Source: Terriglobia bacterium (GTDB taxonomy: Bacteria; Acidobacteriota; Terriglobia; JAIQFV01). Taken from it: DNA of 64,000 nucleotides. Positions 56,468 to 64,000 of this stretch are shown in pieces; within the stretch, counting starts at the first letter, position 1; each line of letters opens with the position of its first letter. The translations under genes were made by a program, and so were the position numbers. The notes beneath the pieces were generated by a model. That model was not told where the DNA came from and searched no databases. It worked only from the letters and a program-made list of their open reading frames with translations. Where the stretch lies: contig JAIQFY010000020.1 in the NCBI GenBank assembly GCA_020072965.1, positions 124,001 to 188,000 of the forward strand. The letters are read 5' to 3'.

Positions 56468-57400
56468 ATGAATGGGAGGCTCGAGCAGGTAATCCCTGCA
56501 ATCGGTCTGGCCTGCTCAATTTTGTCGGGGGCCATGGCATTTTCCGTCCAGGTCACTCGGCCTCCCGTCTCGTCTCGCACCAAGCCTGCGAGCGAACAGA
56601 ACATGGTCCCGCCGCAGAGTTCCTCCGGTCCACACATCAAGTCTAGTCCCAACCCTGCGGAGTTCTCCATCAGGAAAGTGCACCTGGAAGGCGGGAGCGA
56701 GTTGCCCAATGCGCAGGCCCTGGTAACCAGGGAACTTAAAGCTCACACTTATTCCATGGACAGTTTGGCTGAAAGTTTAGAGCGTGTCCGTTCTCTCTAT
56801 CAAGATTACGGATACTTAAACGTCAAAGTGTCCGACCCCATCATCACACCCGTCGATTCAACGACCGTCGATGTGACACTGCACATAAGGAGCGGCCCTC
56901 AATACCGTCTAAAGGACATTCAAATCTCAGGCGTGAAAGCGTTTGCGCCCGTCGATATACGCCGGCTTATCCCATTACAGGCTGGAGACATTTTCAACGT
57001 GGGCAAGGTCCGCAGGGCCTTCGAAACCATGCGGCGACTGTATGAGACCAAAGGGTACATCAACTTCGTTCCCATCCCCGATGAGGTATTCGATGAAACC
57101 GACAAGTCGGTCCTGTTCATAGTCAAGGTCCAAGAAGGCAAAGCGTTTCGCTTTGGGCCATTGAAACTTTCTGGAGTGGAGCCGGCGCCCAGTGTTGGCC
57201 ATAAGATTCTGGCCAATTGGAAGCCATATATTGGCCAGGGGTTCAACATCGAAGTGCTTGAGCGGTTTATCGAGGAGCAGTTCCACTTGTCAAAAGCGAA
57301 AGTGGCGCCCTTCTACTGGGAACACGTGCAGCTGGAGACAGATGAAAAAGAAGGGGTCGCCACAATCCTCTTGCTTCTCCCGAACCATGATTCGCGGTAA
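56468..57400 (+). CDS. POTRA-repeat periplasmic protein without a barrel
   Basis: About 310 residues. Seen: signal/anchor-like LACSILSGAMAFSVQ, then three POTRA-like units: FSIRKVHLEGGSELPNAQALV... with ESLERVRSLYQDYGYLNVKVSD, YRLKDIQISGVKAFAPVDIRRLIPLQAGDIFNVGKVRRAFETMRRLYETKGYINF, and a third beginning FRFGPLKLSGVE. POTRA domains handle unfolded outer-membrane proteins in BamA/TamA. The protein stops before any beta-barrel, so it may be a periplasmic accessory factor. The start is ATG 56468 (weak ribosome site); a TTG at 56399 is possible. Co-oriented with the envelope cluster. Confidence 0.82.
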   Translation: MNGRLEQVIPAIGLACSILSGAMAFSVQVTRPPVSSRTKPASEQNMVPPQSSSGPHIKSSPNPAEFSIRKVHLEGGSELPNAQALVTRELKAHTYSMDSLAESLERVRSLYQDYGYLNVKVSDPIITPVDSTTVDVTLHIRSGPQYRLKDIQISGVKAFAPVDIRRLIPLQAGDIFNVGKVRRAFETMRRLYETKGYINFVPIPDEVFDETDKSVLFIVKVQEGKAFRFGPLKLSGVEPAPSVGHKILANWKPYIGQGFNIEVLERFIEEQFHLSKAKVAPFYWEHVQLETDEKEGVATILLLLPNHDSR

Positions 57401-57883
57401 TCAGGGCTTCGCTCAAGAACGGAGTCGGAATTCAATTCTCGGTCTTCTTCCTTCAAATCAGCCGACCCATTTCTCCAGAATCCTGTAAATCAGTGTTTCC
57501 TGACAAACCGGATCGAATAATTGAAAATACGAACCTGACATCGCCCGGCACGAAAACTCCACAAATAATTTGGCACCTCCTCAAACTGTGTGCGTCTCTT
57601 ACCATGGGGATTCTGTGGGAACTGCAGGGAGGCAGGAAATTTTTTAAGGCGCGAACATCTGGATTTCGAAGGCAGATGAGAGATTTTCAGATGTTTTGGC
57701 TCATTGAGCGCCCTCGTGTTGCAGAATGACCCCTTAATACGTCTCGTGGAGCGAATACACTCCAATCGATTGCACCACAAGCCCCGTGCCATTTGCCCTT
57801 CTGTGGGGACTCCACCCGCTCCGTGCCCCGATGGGTACGGGTTCTCCAATTAGATCCACCCAAATTCCATCTGTGAGGATGTC
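57401..57883. other. Intergenic region before the ABC transporter
   Basis: 483 bp; no gene or terminator I can support. GAGGATGTC precedes the ATG at 57884. Confidence 0.5.
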
Positions 57884-58648
57884 ATGCTTGAAGTTTCTAA
57901 TCTAGTCAAACGATTCAACCGCATTCCAGCGGTCGATGGCGTGAGCTTTACAATCTCCGGTGGTGAAATTCTTGGCTACCTCGGGCCCAACGGCGCCGGC
58001 AAAAGCACGACGGTGAAAATGCTGGTGGGTCTCATTGAGCCAACCGAGGGGAGGATTCTCTTCCACGGTAAAGATGTCCACGAGAACAGGATCGAATTTC
58101 AGCGTCGGATGGGTTATGTCCCCGAGGAACCACACTTGTATCCTCATCTCACCGGTCGCGAATACCTGCAGTTGGTCGGCCGCTTGCGCGGGATTGGGCG
58201 GAGAGTCCTGGAACCCCGAATTGATGAGATGCTGCGCCTGTTCTCGCTGTGGGAGGACCGCTATTCACCGCTATCCTCCTACTCAAAAGGGATGCGACAA
58301 AAGATCCTTCTTTCAGCCGCATTGCTGCATGATCCGGATGTGCTGATTCTGGATGAGCCGTTTTCGGGGTTGGACGTCAACACCGCCCTGGTGTTGCGCG
58401 CCCTGCTCCGGGCGCTGGCGGATGAAGGCAAAATGATCCTCTACAGTTCGCATATGCTGGAAGTGGTCGAAAAGGTATGTTCCTCGGTGGTGATTTTGCG
58501 CGATGGGAGGGTGGTGGCCGACGGCGCCATTGACCGCCTCCGCGACCTCATGCAGCAACCCTCGCTCGAAGGGGTTTTCACGCAGCTCACCGAACAGGAG
58601 GATCCGGCTCGTGTCGTGAAGGATATTCTTGCGGCGATGCGAGCCTGA
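57884..58648 (+). CDS. ABC transporter ATP-binding protein (ABC-2 type)
   Basis: 254-residue ATPase subunit. Seen: Walker A GPNGAGKST, Q-loop region RMGYVPEEPHLYPHLTG, signature YSKGMRQK (in place of LSGGQ), Walker B LILDEPFSGLD and switch His in YSSHMLEVVEKV. The signature and D-loop place it with the ABC-2/drug- or polysaccharide-export ATPases. The adjacent permease starts 12 bp after its stop, so the two form an operon. The substrate is unknown; a role in exporting an envelope component is possible given the neighbours. Confidence 0.95.
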   Translation: MLEVSNLVKRFNRIPAVDGVSFTISGGEILGYLGPNGAGKSTTVKMLVGLIEPTEGRILFHGKDVHENRIEFQRRMGYVPEEPHLYPHLTGREYLQLVGRLRGIGRRVLEPRIDEMLRLFSLWEDRYSPLSSYSKGMRQKILLSAALLHDPDVLILDEPFSGLDVNTALVLRALLRALADEGKMILYSSHMLEVVEKVCSSVVILRDGRVVADGAIDRLRDLMQQPSLEGVFTQLTEQEDPARVVKDILAAMRA

Positions 58649-58660
58649 AAGCGGGACGAC

Positions 58661-60406
58661 ATGCGAAACACCCTCGAGCATTTGCGGAATTGGCTGCAGG
58701 AGACCCATTCCACCGGGTTCGAGCTAAGCCGCTTCTTTCTTCTCCACTCGTTTGACGGGGATTTCGTGTCGGCCCCCGGGCAGTGGCGGCCGGTCACGTT
58801 CGGTGTGATCGCCATCCTCCTGTCATCCTGCCTCGTTTTCGCACAGGTTTTCAGTGGCAAGTACATGATTCTGAACTGGCGGCCGTCCGTTGAGCCGTTT
58901 CGCCGCGCGGTTCTCGCCGATACCCTGTTCTTGATCACCCTCGCAATGTTTGTGATCGGGCTGTTCACGTCGTTCCAGTGGGCGTCGTTGTTTCCGGGGC
59001 TTCGCGATTACCTGGCCCTGGCATCGCTTCCGATCCGCCTGCGGGAATTATTCATGGCCAAATTCGCGGCGCTGCTTGCCTTCACTGGGGTATTCATTGG
59101 GGCGACCACGCTCCCGTTGAGCGTGATGCTGCCCACGGCAATGTCCGGCCGTTACGCCACCACCAACTACGGCGTGGAGGTCGCGGCGATCCTGGTGTCG
59201 TCCTCCCTCGGGGCGCTGTTCGTGTTTTTCTCGCTCGTCGTGGTGCAGGGGGTGCTGTTGAATATCATCCCGATCCGCCAGTTCACACGCGTGTCACTGG
59301 TGGTGCAGGGTTTGCTGCTCACGGTGCTGATGTGTGCACTCCCGTTCGTGTTTTCGATTCCGGGTATGGATCGGCTCATGGACAATCGGCCCGACTGGGC
59401 GGTGTGGATTCCACCCCTCTGGTTTTTGGGGTTGCACCAGGTGATGGTCGGCGCGGTGGAACCTTATGCAAACCGGCTAGCCGCGTTGAGCTTGGCCGCT
59501 GTCGGCATCTCCGCAGTTGCGGTCCTGCTCACCTACACGTGGAGCTACCGCCGCCACAGGATCCGGCTGATGGAGTCAGCGGTCATTGGGTCGGGAAAGA
59601 CACGCCCCGGGTGGCTCACGACCTTCGCTGCATGGATCATCCCGGATTCCCGCAAACTGGCGGTGTTCTCTTTCATTGCAAAAACCCTAAGCCGGAACCA
59701 GCAGCACCGGCTTGTCCTGACGGCATTTGCCGGGCTGGCGGTCGCGATGATATTTGAGAGCTTCATCAGCCTCGCGCTCAGCCGCGGGTTTCGAGGATTC
59801 TCGGCGCCCTCGCCGGCGCTGCGCCTGGCCGCCATCTCGGCTCCTCTCGCCCTGTCGCTGTTCATGCTGGCGGGCTTCCGCTATCTCTTCCGGCTGCCGG
59901 TGGAACTCCGCGCCAACTGGCCGTTCCGTGTCAATGAGGAAGCGTTTCGGCGCGCCTTCCTGGGCGGAGTGAAATGGTTTCTTATCTGCGGTGCGGTGCT
60001 CCCCGTGGCCGCACTCACGCTGCCTTTGGAAATGTACATCCTTGGCTGGCGCGCCGGCCTCAGCGTGACGCTCCTGTGCCTGCTTCCTTCACTCGCGCTG
60101 ATGGAACTGCTCCTGATGCAGATCAAGAGGATTCCGTTTACCTCCTCCTATCTGCCCGGGCAGCGTCCTGTTATCGAGACGGTTATGCTTTACGGGGTGG
60201 CCCTGTTCCTTTATGTATCCGTTCTCGCTAGTCTCATGACCTGGTGTCTCGAGAAGCACAGCCTGACGCTGGGGCTCACCGCCATCCTGATTGCAATCTG
60301 GATGATCGCTCGAAAGGTGCGACGGAAATTTGGGGAAGAGGGCAGGATCGAATTCGATGAATTGCCCGAGCCCGTCGTCATGGCTTTGGATATCGATCGG
60401 GACTAG
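58661..60406 (+). CDS. ABC transporter permease (partner of the 57884 ATPase)
   Basis: 581-residue integral membrane protein with at least ten predicted helices (for example WRPVTFGVIAILLSSCLVFAQVF, AVLADTLFLITLAMFVIGLF and VVQGVLLNIIPIRQF). I do not recognise a specific permease family. Size and the adjacent ATPase fit ABC-2-type transport. Its N-terminal amphipathic segment (RNTLEHLRNWLQETHSTGF) may couple to the ATPase. It ends in a short cytoplasmic tail rich in Glu/Arg. GGACGAC lies just upstream of the ATG. No binding protein is nearby, which suggests export. Confidence 0.8.
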   Translation: MRNTLEHLRNWLQETHSTGFELSRFFLLHSFDGDFVSAPGQWRPVTFGVIAILLSSCLVFAQVFSGKYMILNWRPSVEPFRRAVLADTLFLITLAMFVIGLFTSFQWASLFPGLRDYLALASLPIRLRELFMAKFAALLAFTGVFIGATTLPLSVMLPTAMSGRYATTNYGVEVAAILVSSSLGALFVFFSLVVVQGVLLNIIPIRQFTRVSLVVQGLLLTVLMCALPFVFSIPGMDRLMDNRPDWAVWIPPLWFLGLHQVMVGAVEPYANRLAALSLAAVGISAVAVLLTYTWSYRRHRIRLMESAVIGSGKTRPGWLTTFAAWIIPDSRKLAVFSFIAKTLSRNQQHRLVLTAFAGLAVAMIFESFISLALSRGFRGFSAPSPALRLAAISAPLALSLFMLAGFRYLFRLPVELRANWPFRVNEEAFRRAFLGGVKWFLICGAVLPVAALTLPLEMYILGWRAGLSVTLLCLLPSLALMELLLMQIKRIPFTSSYLPGQRPVIETVMLYGVALFLYVSVLASLMTWCLEKHSLTLGLTAILIAIWMIARKVRRKFGEEGRIEFDELPEPVVMALDIDRD

Positions 60407-60545
60407 CGGGACCGCTACGAGGATTCGCTCCCAAATGCCATTTCATGGGCTCAATCTGCAAGCGTCATGACCACATTCACAAATTTCAATCGCTTCGATC
60501 AACCGGCTCGTTTTCACTGAACTCCCTGGTAACCTTCCTGAATTC

Positions 60546-61892
60546 TCACGACGGAAAACACTTACCGAAGGCAAGGAGCAGTCGTGGGGATCCTTTGATC
60601 CGGATTTTCCGCGTCAATAGAGCCCACACAAGATTGCGTTCTTTCGCGAGGAATCCAAGCCAGGTACGGCTGTCGGCAAAGAGGTGAAAATCCGATGTCC
60701 CCTGGTGACCGTCTTGCACGTGGATGGACTTGTTGCGAATGACGACCGTTGCGTCGCGTTGTTCCTCTCCTGAAAATGTAAGGTGGAATGTGGCGTTCAA
60801 GCCCTCTGCCTGGTGGCGCTGAAATGTGTCGGGCAGGCGCTCCAGGAAGGCTTCGATCGAACGGGCGCGGAGCCCGTTGTGGACCCGCTTCACCTTTTTG
60901 TGGGGGAAGTGACGGGCGACGTAGGTCTCCGCGTCGGAGCGGGGCACCACATAAACGGTTTCCTTTTTATCTTGCAGGGGCTTGACCACCTCTTTGAGAA
61001 ATTCCGACCGCTCCTGGAGGAACGGCCCGATGACGTCTTCACCGGCGGGACAAACGGCCATACAATACGCGGATTTATAGTTGGCCCCAAACGACAAACT
61101 CTGCCACATCGAAGCGGATTCCGATTCCTTCACTCTCTCGCGGTAGTCCCGGGCCCCCTGGCTTTCCGCAATGGTCTCCACCCAGTCGGTGAATCCGCCC
61201 ATGAACTCCCGATAGTTATGGGTATAGCAGGCCGAGAAATCGAAGTGGCCGTCCGCGCCGATGGCACCCACCGGACAGGCCGCGACGCACAGTTTGCACT
61301 CCAGGCAGGGATTGTAGTCCAGAGGGTGGTTGTAAACGGTTACCTCGGCGTCGATCAGGATTGTGTCCAGGAGGACAAAACTCCCGAATTTCGGATGAAT
61401 GACGTTGCGGTGGATCCCCATCCGCCCCAGTCCCGCCGCCACCGCGACCGGTTTGTGGGAAACGACCCAGGTCTTCCCGTCGGGGAAGCGCTCCATCTCC
61501 ATGGGAAAACCCGCGGCGGGATTCATGGCGCGGATCCCGCGCCGCTCCAGGGCGGCGACGATCTGCCGCGCGACATGGTTGAGCTGATCGGTGGTCTGAT
61601 GAAATTCCACGTTGGAGACGGACCGGGCCGGATTGCGGATGTTTTCGCGGTTCATTCGACCGGCAAGACTGATCAGGGTTTTCGCATGGGGAAAAGCGGA
61701 GCGGATCGCGCGCTGTTGGTCGGCCAGTTCCGCCCGCTCGATTTCGACAAAGCCGACGTCCTCGGCACCGGCGTCGAGGCAGAGCTGGCGAAGCCACGTT
61801 GAATCCACCGGAGAGGGGGGCGTCAGCGTGCCGTGGGCCTGAACCTGCTCATTAAAGTGACGGACCGTGGGATGTTCATTGAGGGAAGTCAT
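60546..61892 (-). CDS. QueG-like 4Fe-4S protein with C-terminal SCP2 domain
   Basis: 448-residue protein. ATG 61892 has AAGGAGAT upstream; the frame opens further upstream but reads through the MarR operator. Seen: an epoxyqueuosine-reductase-like N-terminal part (GAEDVGFVEIERAELADQQ, GLGRMGIHRN) and ferredoxin motifs CLECKLCVAACPVGAI and YCMAVCPAG (two clusters). The C-terminal SCP2-like domain (about 345-445, LNATFHLTFSGEEQRDATVVIRNKSI, SRTWLGFL) is a lipid-binding fold. QueG binds cobalamin and reduces epoxyqueuosine, but the SCP2 tail is not part of that enzyme, so a redox reaction on a lipid-like substrate is an alternative. It is regulated with the MarR gene upstream through shared palindromes. 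Confidence 0.85.
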   Translation of the reverse strand: MTSLNEHPTVRHFNEQVQAHGTLTPPSPVDSTWLRQLCLDAGAEDVGFVEIERAELADQQRAIRSAFPHAKTLISLAGRMNRENIRNPARSVSNVEFHQTTDQLNHVARQIVAALERRGIRAMNPAAGFPMEMERFPDGKTWVVSHKPVAVAAGLGRMGIHRNVIHPKFGSFVLLDTILIDAEVTVYNHPLDYNPCLECKLCVAACPVGAIGADGHFDFSACYTHNYREFMGGFTDWVETIAESQGARDYRERVKESESASMWQSLSFGANYKSAYCMAVCPAGEDVIGPFLQERSEFLKEVVKPLQDKKETVYVVPRSDAETYVARHFPHKKVKRVHNGLRARSIEAFLERLPDTFQRHQAEGLNATFHLTFSGEEQRDATVVIRNKSIHVQDGHQGTSDFHLFADSRTWLGFLAKERNLVWALLTRKIRIKGSPRLLLAFGKCFPS

Positions 61893-61905
61893 GAGATCTC
61901 CTTTT

Positions 61906-61919
61906 GTTGTATATACAAC
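61906..61919. promoter_or_regulatory. Candidate MarR operator before the Fe-S/SCP2 gene
   Basis: Perfect palindrome GTTGTATATACAAC, 14 bp upstream of the ATG at 61892 and just before its ribosome site. The 15-base word TTGTATATACAACTA from 61907 is repeated at 62429-62443 upstream of marR. Confidence 0.75.
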
Positions 61920-61936
61920 TACAATGTTAAAAAAAA

Positions 61937-62404
61937 TCAGCCCGTCTCCCTGAGGTCTCCTCGCCTCAGGGCAGTGGCCGTTCGGTCCAGAACTGCACAA
62001 CCCGGCTCACCCAACAAGGCCTTGGCCCGCTGCTGGGCTTCACGCCACGCGGGGATGGCCTTTTCCAGAAGTCTTCCACCCGCCGGCGTGACATGGATCA
62101 GGCTGGTCCGCCCATCCTCACCTGAGCTTTTTTTCAGCCAGCCCTGAATGCGCATTCGTTCAACATCGCGGCTGAGCGTGGATTTTTCCAAATGCAGGAC
62201 GCGGCAGATGTCCTGGGGCCGGGCCTGGCCCAGGCAGGACGCCGCCACCAGGATGTTCATCTGGCTGACGGTCAGGCCATGCGGCCGCAGGGCCCGGTTG
62301 TAGAGCCTCGTCACGGCCCGGGTGAGCAGGCGCAAGCGCACCGCGATGCATTCCTCGGCGATCTGCCTGACCTGGATGGAGGGAGATTCTGTTTTGCGGG
62401 TCAT
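61937..62404 (-). CDS. MarR-family transcriptional regulator
   Basis: 155-residue dimeric winged-helix regulator, probably a repressor released by a small ligand. Seen: LYNRALRPHGLTVSQMNILVAASCLGQARPQDICRVLHLEKSTLSRDVERMRIQGWLKKSSGEDGRTSLIHVTPAGGRLLEKA, which includes the winged helix and the conserved Asp-Gly-Arg wing tip. ATG 62404. Autoregulation is likely because a palindrome lies 25 bp upstream, and the same word precedes the Fe-S/SCP2 gene that follows after 44 bp on the same strand. Confidence 0.94.
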   Translation of the reverse strand: MTRKTESPSIQVRQIAEECIAVRLRLLTRAVTRLYNRALRPHGLTVSQMNILVAASCLGQARPQDICRVLHLEKSTLSRDVERMRIQGWLKKSSGEDGRTSLIHVTPAGGRLLEKAIPAWREAQQRAKALLGEPGCAVLDRTATALRRGDLRETG

Positions 62405-62428
62405 GGCCTTTTAAATGGAACCTTTAAA

Positions 62429-62440
62429 TTGTATATACAA
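62429..62440. promoter_or_regulatory. Candidate MarR operator before marR
   Basis: Perfect palindrome TTGTATATACAA, about 25 bp upstream of the marR start. It shares 15 bases, TTGTATATACAACTA, with the site at 61907. The core matches the AT-rich inverted repeats that MarR proteins usually bind. Confidence 0.75.
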
Positions 62441-62645
62441 CTATTGTCCCGGGTCAAGCAAAAAAATCTGACCCGTTATAAAAGCGGCGGGAGTTTGAAT
62501 GGGCGTCCAAGGACGGATCTTCACAGTTGAAGGGCAGGGGTCTGCGAGGACCTGATTTTCATTTCACGCGTGCGTCAACTGGGACGGCGGGGGAATGCCA
62601 ATAATATATCGGCCGGGGACGAAAGGCCCCGGGCGTCGGCACAGG

Positions 62646-63482
62646 TCACGGATCAAGGTACTTCACAAAGACGACTTCGTTCTGGGCTTCGTTGTAAAGC
62701 AGTTCGTCCGCGATCGCCTTGACCGTCAACAGTCCAAAGCCACCCGGACGCACGCCCATCTGCTCCCGGGTTTCTATGTGTTCCCAGGGGCGGTCGGGCG
62801 CATTCTCCAGGGCCGCGCGCTTCAGCCCCTCGAAGCGAAACCCGGTGCCTGGGTCTGCAATCCGGTACAAGACCATCCGGCGGGCGCGCAAGTAGGAGAT
62901 ACGCACTTTCTGGTTGGGATCCAGTTTTCCGCCCCATTCGACGGCATTCGTGAGAAGTTCCCGAAAAGCAATGCCAATGCGCTCGCGGATGTCATCCGGC
63001 AAGTCGGCCCTCAGTTGGTCCATGAAGCCCGTGATGCGATTCGCTACTTCAAGATCGCAGGGCACCAGCAGCTCGACCCAGTTCGGTCGAGCCGACAACA
63101 CCTCGATGGGAGGGGAAGTCGGCTTGGCGGCCAGAGAATCCCTTACCAGTTCGACCAGAGCCTTCGGGTCTATCGGTTTCGTGACGTAGTGGTAGGCCTG
63201 CTCGCGGACCGCCCGCAGCAGGGTCTCCGGAGTGTTATCCGAGGTCATGACCAGGACTCTGGGTCGTCTGGCCATCTCCCTCAGCGAGGACAGTAGTTCC
63301 AAACCATTCAAGCGGGGCATCCAGATATCGGTCAGGAGCAGGTCGAACTCTTTCTCGCGCAGTTGCTTCAATGCAAGCGCGCCGTTCGCTGCGGTGGAGA
63401 CGGAAAACCCGGCACTCCTCAATACGCCTCGCAGCAAAAGGCGCGTCGTCCGGTCATCCTCGGCGACGAGAATGGTTTTCAT
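62646..63482 (-). CDS. Response regulator with HATPase (RsbW-like) output domain
   Basis: 278 residues. Seen: receiver domain (1-120) with acidic pocket EDD (about 8-10), phospho-acceptor Asp52 in LTDIWMP, Thr80 in VMTSD and Lys102 in VTKPID. A GHKL-type ATPase fold (about 150-278) follows, with the N-box FRELLTNAVEWGG and later ADPGTGF and GGFGLLTVKAI. This is the anti-sigma/RsbW-type HATPase_c_2, so the output may be kinase or anti-sigma action rather than DNA binding. Its ATG overlaps the stop of the upstream gene (ATGA), implying translational coupling. Confidence 0.9.
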   Translation of the reverse strand: MKTILVAEDDRTTRLLLRGVLRSAGFSVSTAANGALALKQLREKEFDLLLTDIWMPRLNGLELLSSLREMARRPRVLVMTSDNTPETLLRAVREQAYHYVTKPIDPKALVELVRDSLAAKPTSPPIEVLSARPNWVELLVPCDLEVANRITGFMDQLRADLPDDIRERIGIAFRELLTNAVEWGGKLDPNQKVRISYLRARRMVLYRIADPGTGFRFEGLKRAALENAPDRPWEHIETREQMGVRPGGFGLLTVKAIADELLYNEAQNEVVFVKYLDP

Positions 63483-64000
63483 GGTCTTCTCCGTCGAGCG
63501 TTTTGAACACGACCACGCTTGGAGGTTCTTGAACTTCGCCGAAGGGTTGATCCGGCGCGCGCAAGTGTCTCTTCGAAGCGAGCAACAACTTTCTCGAGAT
63601 TCGGGTAGATAATCCGAGCCTCCTCCAAATCCCCCCGGCGAGCGGCCAGTTCGAGCTTCAACGCGCTCTCGACGATCTCCATGACACCGAAGTTTGCGAC
63701 CGAACCTTTCAGGGTGTGCGCCATGGTCGCCAGAGCTCCGTGATCTCCTCGAGTGAGGGCCTTCTTCATTTCCGAGATCATCTTCGGGCTATCGGCCAGG
63801 AACGATTGAATCAGGACACGAAGGAGTTTTGCGTCCCCTCCCAGCCGGGATAGCATGAGGGATGCATTGAAACTTCCCGATGGGCTGCTCGCTGGCGGGT
63901 ATTGTGGAGAGGCGCCGCTTGAACGGCCCAGGTGTTCAATGGTCTCAAAAAGAACGGCGGGGTCAATGGGTTTGGAGACATAAGCGTTCATGCCGGCCTC
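63479..64000 (-). CDS. Hybrid signalling protein, C-terminal part: receiver end plus Hpt (partial)
   Basis: The gene enters the window from beyond 64000 on the minus strand; only its 3' 174 codons are present. Seen: the end of a receiver domain (EAGMNAYVSKPIDPAVLFETIEHL) and a histidine phosphotransfer domain with ATMAHTLKGSVANFGV (phospho-His about residue 92 counted from Met 63991). A basic Arg/Ser tail ends the protein. It is probably a hybrid histidine kinase or REC-Hpt phosphorelay protein feeding the receiver of the overlapping downstream gene. The stop TGA overlaps the next ATG by four bases. Confidence 0.88.
   Translation of the reverse strand, partial: EAGMNAYVSKPIDPAVLFETIEHLGRSSGASPQYPPASSPSGSFNASLMLSRLGGDAKLLRVLIQSFLADSPKMISEMKKALTRGDHGALATMAHTLKGSVANFGVMEIVESALKLELAARRGDLEEARIIYPNLEKVVARFEETLARAGSTLRRSSRTSKRGRVQNARRRRP

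Noticed and set aside
55242-56540. 432-codon antisense open frame over the aspartoacylase-like gene
   Set aside because: The sense strand carries the zinc motifs and signal peptide; the antisense frame has none.
60546-61892. Assignment of the Fe-S protein as a plain queG
   Set aside because: The core is QueG-like, but the C-terminal SCP2 domain and MarR control argue against a firm queG name.

Overview
The window reads as a bacterial chromosome fragment, most likely from an Acidobacteriota genome (possibly a metagenome assembly). The main pointers are an ADOP-type orphan MacB/FtsX permease, an Oar-like TonB-dependent receptor with a carboxypeptidase-regulatory N-domain, two large transmembrane Ser/Thr kinases (one with a TolB/PD40 propeller, one with TPRs) and many secreted beta-rich proteins. 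The lineage is inferred from these families and has not been tested phylogenetically.

Layout. 1-2.7 kb: kinase-propeller gene. 2.9-10.25 kb: a 7.3 kb segment bounded by 49-bp direct repeats of the 3' part of a CAU-anticodon tRNA. It carries one giant secreted SBBP-propeller/lipase-like protein and a RelE/HigA-type toxin-antitoxin pair, and no integrase is recognisable. 10.6-15.7 kb: RNase R, then a radical SAM protein of the MJ0619/tetraether-lipid-synthase (Tes) type, a candidate membrane-spanning-lipid enzyme. 16-25 kb: housekeeping and accessory genes (acyl-CoA dehydrogenase, an orphan contractile-tail tube protein, PfkB kinase, AlkD-like protein, a secreted deacetylase split by an in-frame amber codon, Nudix, MDR dehydrogenase, membrane metallophosphoesterase).

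25-37 kb: a diverged segmental duplication. A B12-type radical SAM gene, a thioesterase and a secreted PPC-domain protein (27.0-29.4 kb) reappear as a gene-tail fragment plus a second PPC protein (35.2-37.3 kb). Between the copies lie a divergent pair: a membrane protein joining polysaccharide deacetylase, caspase, EF-hand and TPR modules, and a TPR Ser/Thr kinase. 37.4-38 kb is an intergenic patch of REP-like hairpins.

38-51 kb, mostly minus strand: TypA/BipA, ADOP permease, a patatin-like phospholipase with a multi-TM insert, alpha/beta hydrolase, VOC protein, an ECF sigma factor fused to ankyrin repeats, and an M28 peptidase. 51.4-57.4 kb, plus strand: envelope genes (TonB receptor, GT51 transglycosylase, secreted AstE/AspA-like amidohydrolase, POTRA-only protein). 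57.9-60.4 kb: a two-gene ABC transporter. 60.5-62.4 kb: a MarR regulator and a QueG-like Fe-S protein with an SCP2 tail, with matching TTGTATATACAA palindromes upstream of both genes. 62.6 kb to the end: two-component signalling genes (REC-HATPase, and REC-Hpt running off the edge).

The features most worth following up are the tRNA-bounded element, the deacetylase-caspase fusion, the sigma-ankyrin fusion, the Tes-like radical SAM enzyme, the segmental duplication with its shared secreted module, and the MarR/QueG-SCP2 operator pair.
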